Of a stretch of 5,875 nt of DNA, positions 4,663 through 5,875 are shown piece after piece; positions within the stretch are counted from its first letter, which is position 1; each line of letters begins with the position of its first letter. This DNA comes from Alphaproteobacteria bacterium. Its GTDB lineage: Bacteria; Pseudomonadota; Alphaproteobacteria; Kiloniellales; JAKSDN01. Where the stretch lies: positions 1 to 5,875 of the forward strand of contig JAUVQB010000106.1 in NCBI GenBank assembly GCA_030598385.1, written 5' to 3'. The notes below the pieces were generated by a model. That model did no database searches and had not been told where the DNA came from. It saw only the letters and a list, made by a program, of their open reading frames with translations. Both the position numbers and the translations under genes were made by a program.

Positions 4663-5444
4663 TGCGCGGCCAGGAGGGCGACAGCCGTCAGCAAAACGGC
4701 GATCTCGGCGGTCTGTTGCACGGCCCCCAAGACATCGCCCGTATAGCCGCCGATCTGGCGCAGGGCTATGAGTCCGGTCACCGCCGCCGCGACTAAAGCC
4801 GCAAGGCCGAGGCTCAGGGCCATCACGCCCCCGGCCGCCAGCGCCGCCAACAGCAGGCCGAGCCCGAGGCCGGTCACGGCATCCGCCGGGCCAGGGCGGC
4901 CGGCGGCGGCGGCCAGACCGTCGTCGCGCGCCGGGGCGAGGACCAGCATCACCAGAGGCAAGGGTGCCCGCGACAGGCTGTGTGCCGCGATCAATACGGC
5001 TGAGGCCACTTCCGGGCCCGTCAGGGCGGCCAGCGCCGCGCCGCGCAATCCAATCGACAGGATCAGCGCCAACACGCCGTATGCGCCGATGCGGCTGTCG
5101 CGCATGATAGCGAGCTTGCGGCGCCGCTCGAAGGCGCCGCCGAAGCCGTCGGCAACATCGGCGAGGCCGTCCTCGTGCAGGGCGCCGGTGATCCAGATGG
5201 TGGCGCCGACGGTCAGCAAGGCGGCCGGCAAGGGCGGCAGCCCGAGACCGCCGACGGCGATCCAGGTGACCAGCGCGCCGCAGACTCCCACCACGAGCCC
5301 CACCAGCGGCGCCAAGCGCAGGGCCGGGCCGAGCTCATCCGAAGCGGCGGCAAGGGAGAACGGCCCAGGCACACGGGTGAGGAATCCAAAGGCCAGCTTG
5401 AAGTCCCGCGGACACGATGAAAGGGAGGTAAGAAAGGCCGTCAT
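4659..5444 (-). CDS. cobS: Adenosylcobinamide-GDP ribazoletransferase (cobalamin synthase)
   Basis: This 261-residue polytopic inner-membrane protein joins alpha-ribazole (or its phosphate) to adenosylcobinamide-GDP, the last joining step of cobalamin synthesis. Family signatures are present in order: LAFGFLTRVP at 17-26; the acidic catalytic segment GALHEDGLADVADGFGG at 87-103, thought to bind magnesium; MRDSRIGAYGVLAL at 114-127; and GGYTGDVLGAVQQTAE at 232-247. Several hydrophobic stretches, for example about 46-66, 148-170, 190-228 and 245-260, are likely membrane spans. Length is typical of the family. The ATG at 5444 is the only reasonable start, although no strong ribosome site precedes it. 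The gene is first in a two-gene minus-strand unit with the phosphatase and is divergent from cobT. GC is very high (about 78% in one 60-base sample counted). The gene is cobV in Pseudomonas denitrificans naming. Confidence 0.95.
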   Translation of the reverse strand: MTAFLTSLSSCPRDFKLAFGFLTRVPGPFSLAAASDELGPALRLAPLVGLVVGVCGALVTWIAVGGLGLPPLPAALLTVGATIWITGALHEDGLADVADGFGGAFERRRKLAIMRDSRIGAYGVLALILSIGLRGAALAALTGPEVASAVLIAAHSLSRAPLPLVMLVLAPARDDGLAAAAGRPGPADAVTGLGLGLLLAALAAGGVMALSLGLAALVAAAVTGLIALRQIGGYTGDVLGAVQQTAEIAVLLTAVALLAAQ

Positions 5445-5496
5445 GGCTTGCGGTAGGTTGCGGTGGATCGCGATTGATGCTGGTTTCGGGCGGTCG

Positions 5497-5524
5497 GTTA
5501 TAGGACAGTTGCGGCCCGGAGCAA
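5497..5524 (-). promoter_or_regulatory. Candidate sigma-70-type promoter for cobS-cobC
   Basis: On the minus strand TTGCTC (5524-5519) and TATAAC (5502-5497) are separated by 16 bases. The -10 matches consensus at five of six positions, the -35 at only three. Transcription would begin roughly 45 bases before the cobS ATG. The same bases on the plus strand also contain TATAGG, so a divergent cobT promoter may overlap, but that is weaker. Confidence 0.3.
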
Positions 5525-5568
5525 ACGCCTAGCGTGACCGGCAATCCCCACAGCCCGTCCACGCCCTT

Positions 5569-5573
5569 GGAGG
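5569..5573 (+). promoter_or_regulatory. Shine-Dalgarno of cobT
   Basis: GGAGG followed by TGAG sits four bases before the ATG at 5578, a strong ribosome site at slightly short spacing that supports this start. Confidence 0.7.
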
Positions 5574-5577
5574 TGAG

Positions 5578-5875
5578 ATGGCGGAACAGCGTAGCTTTGC
5601 CAGTCTGGATGAGATCCGCACCCTCTTACGCGAGCTTCCGGGACCGGATCTCGAGGCCGGCGCCGCGGCGGCCGAACGGCAGGCGCGCTTGACCAAGCCG
5701 GCCGGTTCGCTCGGCCGCTTGGAAGACCTGGCGCAATGGCTCGCCACCTGGCAGGGCCGTCATCCGCCGCAGATTGAGCGGCCTTACGCGGCCGTCTTCG
5801 CCGGCAATCACGGTGTCGCGGCGCGCGGCGTTTCGGCCTATCCCGCCGCGGTGACCAAACAGATGGTGCAAAACT
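5578..5875 (+). CDS. cobT: Nicotinate-nucleotide--dimethylbenzimidazole phosphoribosyltransferase, N-terminal part (3' truncated)
   Basis: The open frame starts at an ATG with a strong ribosome site and runs off the right edge after 99 whole codons; the family is usually around 340-350 residues, so roughly the first third is present. CobT transfers phosphoribose from nicotinate mononucleotide to 5,6-dimethylbenzimidazole, giving alpha-ribazole-5'-phosphate in the cytoplasm. Diagnostic segments are [15 protein letters not shown] at 38-52 and the [16 protein letters not shown] stretch at 74-89 followed by VTKQMVQN at 92-99. The C-terminal catalytic glutamate of the family lies outside the window, so activity cannot be judged. 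The gene is divergent from cobS and 133 bases from it; with the phosphatase it completes the lower-ligand branch of cobalamin synthesis. It is cobU in Pseudomonas denitrificans naming. Confidence 0.95.
   Translation, partial: MAEQRSFASLDEIRTLLRELPGPDLEAGAAAAERQARLTKPAGSLGRLEDLAQWLATWQGRHPPQIERPYAAVFAGNHGVAARGVSAYPAAVTKQMVQN

Noticed and set aside
3967..4746. 259-codon plus-strand frame antisense to the histidine phosphatase
   Set aside because: The minus-strand product carries a full set of histidine phosphatase motifs; the plus frame shows no recognisable domain.
4768..5532. 254-codon plus-strand frame antisense to cobS
   Set aside because: It is a low-complexity Ala/Pro/Arg/Ser product typical of a shadow in GC-rich DNA; cobS signatures are clear on the other strand.
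5445..5577. Cobalamin riboswitch between cobS and cobT
   Set aside because: The gap is short for the element and I could not find a B12-box-like sequence on either strand.

Overview
The window looks like chromosomal DNA of a high-GC alphaproteobacterium, probably near the Rhodospirillales. This is an inference from the gene families (CarD regulator, SCO copper chaperone, SYLF protein, CobT/CobS/CobC-type cobalamin genes) and from GC-rich codon use; no rRNA or tRNA is present to test it. Most of the window is ordinary core genome. The least explained part is the first ~900 bases.

Left part (1-861): the 3' end of a rhodanese-domain gene is followed by ~445 bases without a convincing gene. That gap holds several inverted repeats built around GTCCGCT / AGCGGAC, including two interleaved 9-bp stems, one of which ends in a T-run. 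A small gene (598-861) with a perfect Shine-Dalgarno follows. It encodes four tandem 8-residue repeats and one C-terminal membrane segment, and I do not recognise it. Base composition here is close to 50% GC by hand count, well below the cobalamin genes at the other end.

Middle part (939-3885): a CarD/CdnL-type RNA polymerase-binding regulator is followed by a metallophosphoesterase-like protein that has lost nearly all of the family's metal ligands. Both are on the plus strand. Convergent to them, on the minus strand, are a SCO1/SenC copper chaperone for cytochrome oxidase assembly and, upstream of it, a secreted SYLF (YSC84-like) protein. A strong terminator hairpin separates those two minus-strand genes, so they are probably separate transcripts.

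Right part (4003-5875): a cobalamin nucleotide-loop assembly cluster. A histidine phosphatase (probable alpha-ribazole phosphatase) and CobS lie on the minus strand with an ATGA start/stop overlap. CobT lies divergently on the plus strand and runs off the right edge. CobT makes alpha-ribazole phosphate, the phosphatase would dephosphorylate it, and CobS joins alpha-ribazole to adenosylcobinamide-GDP, so the three form one short pathway transcribed from a 133-base divergent region. I saw no cobalamin riboswitch there.
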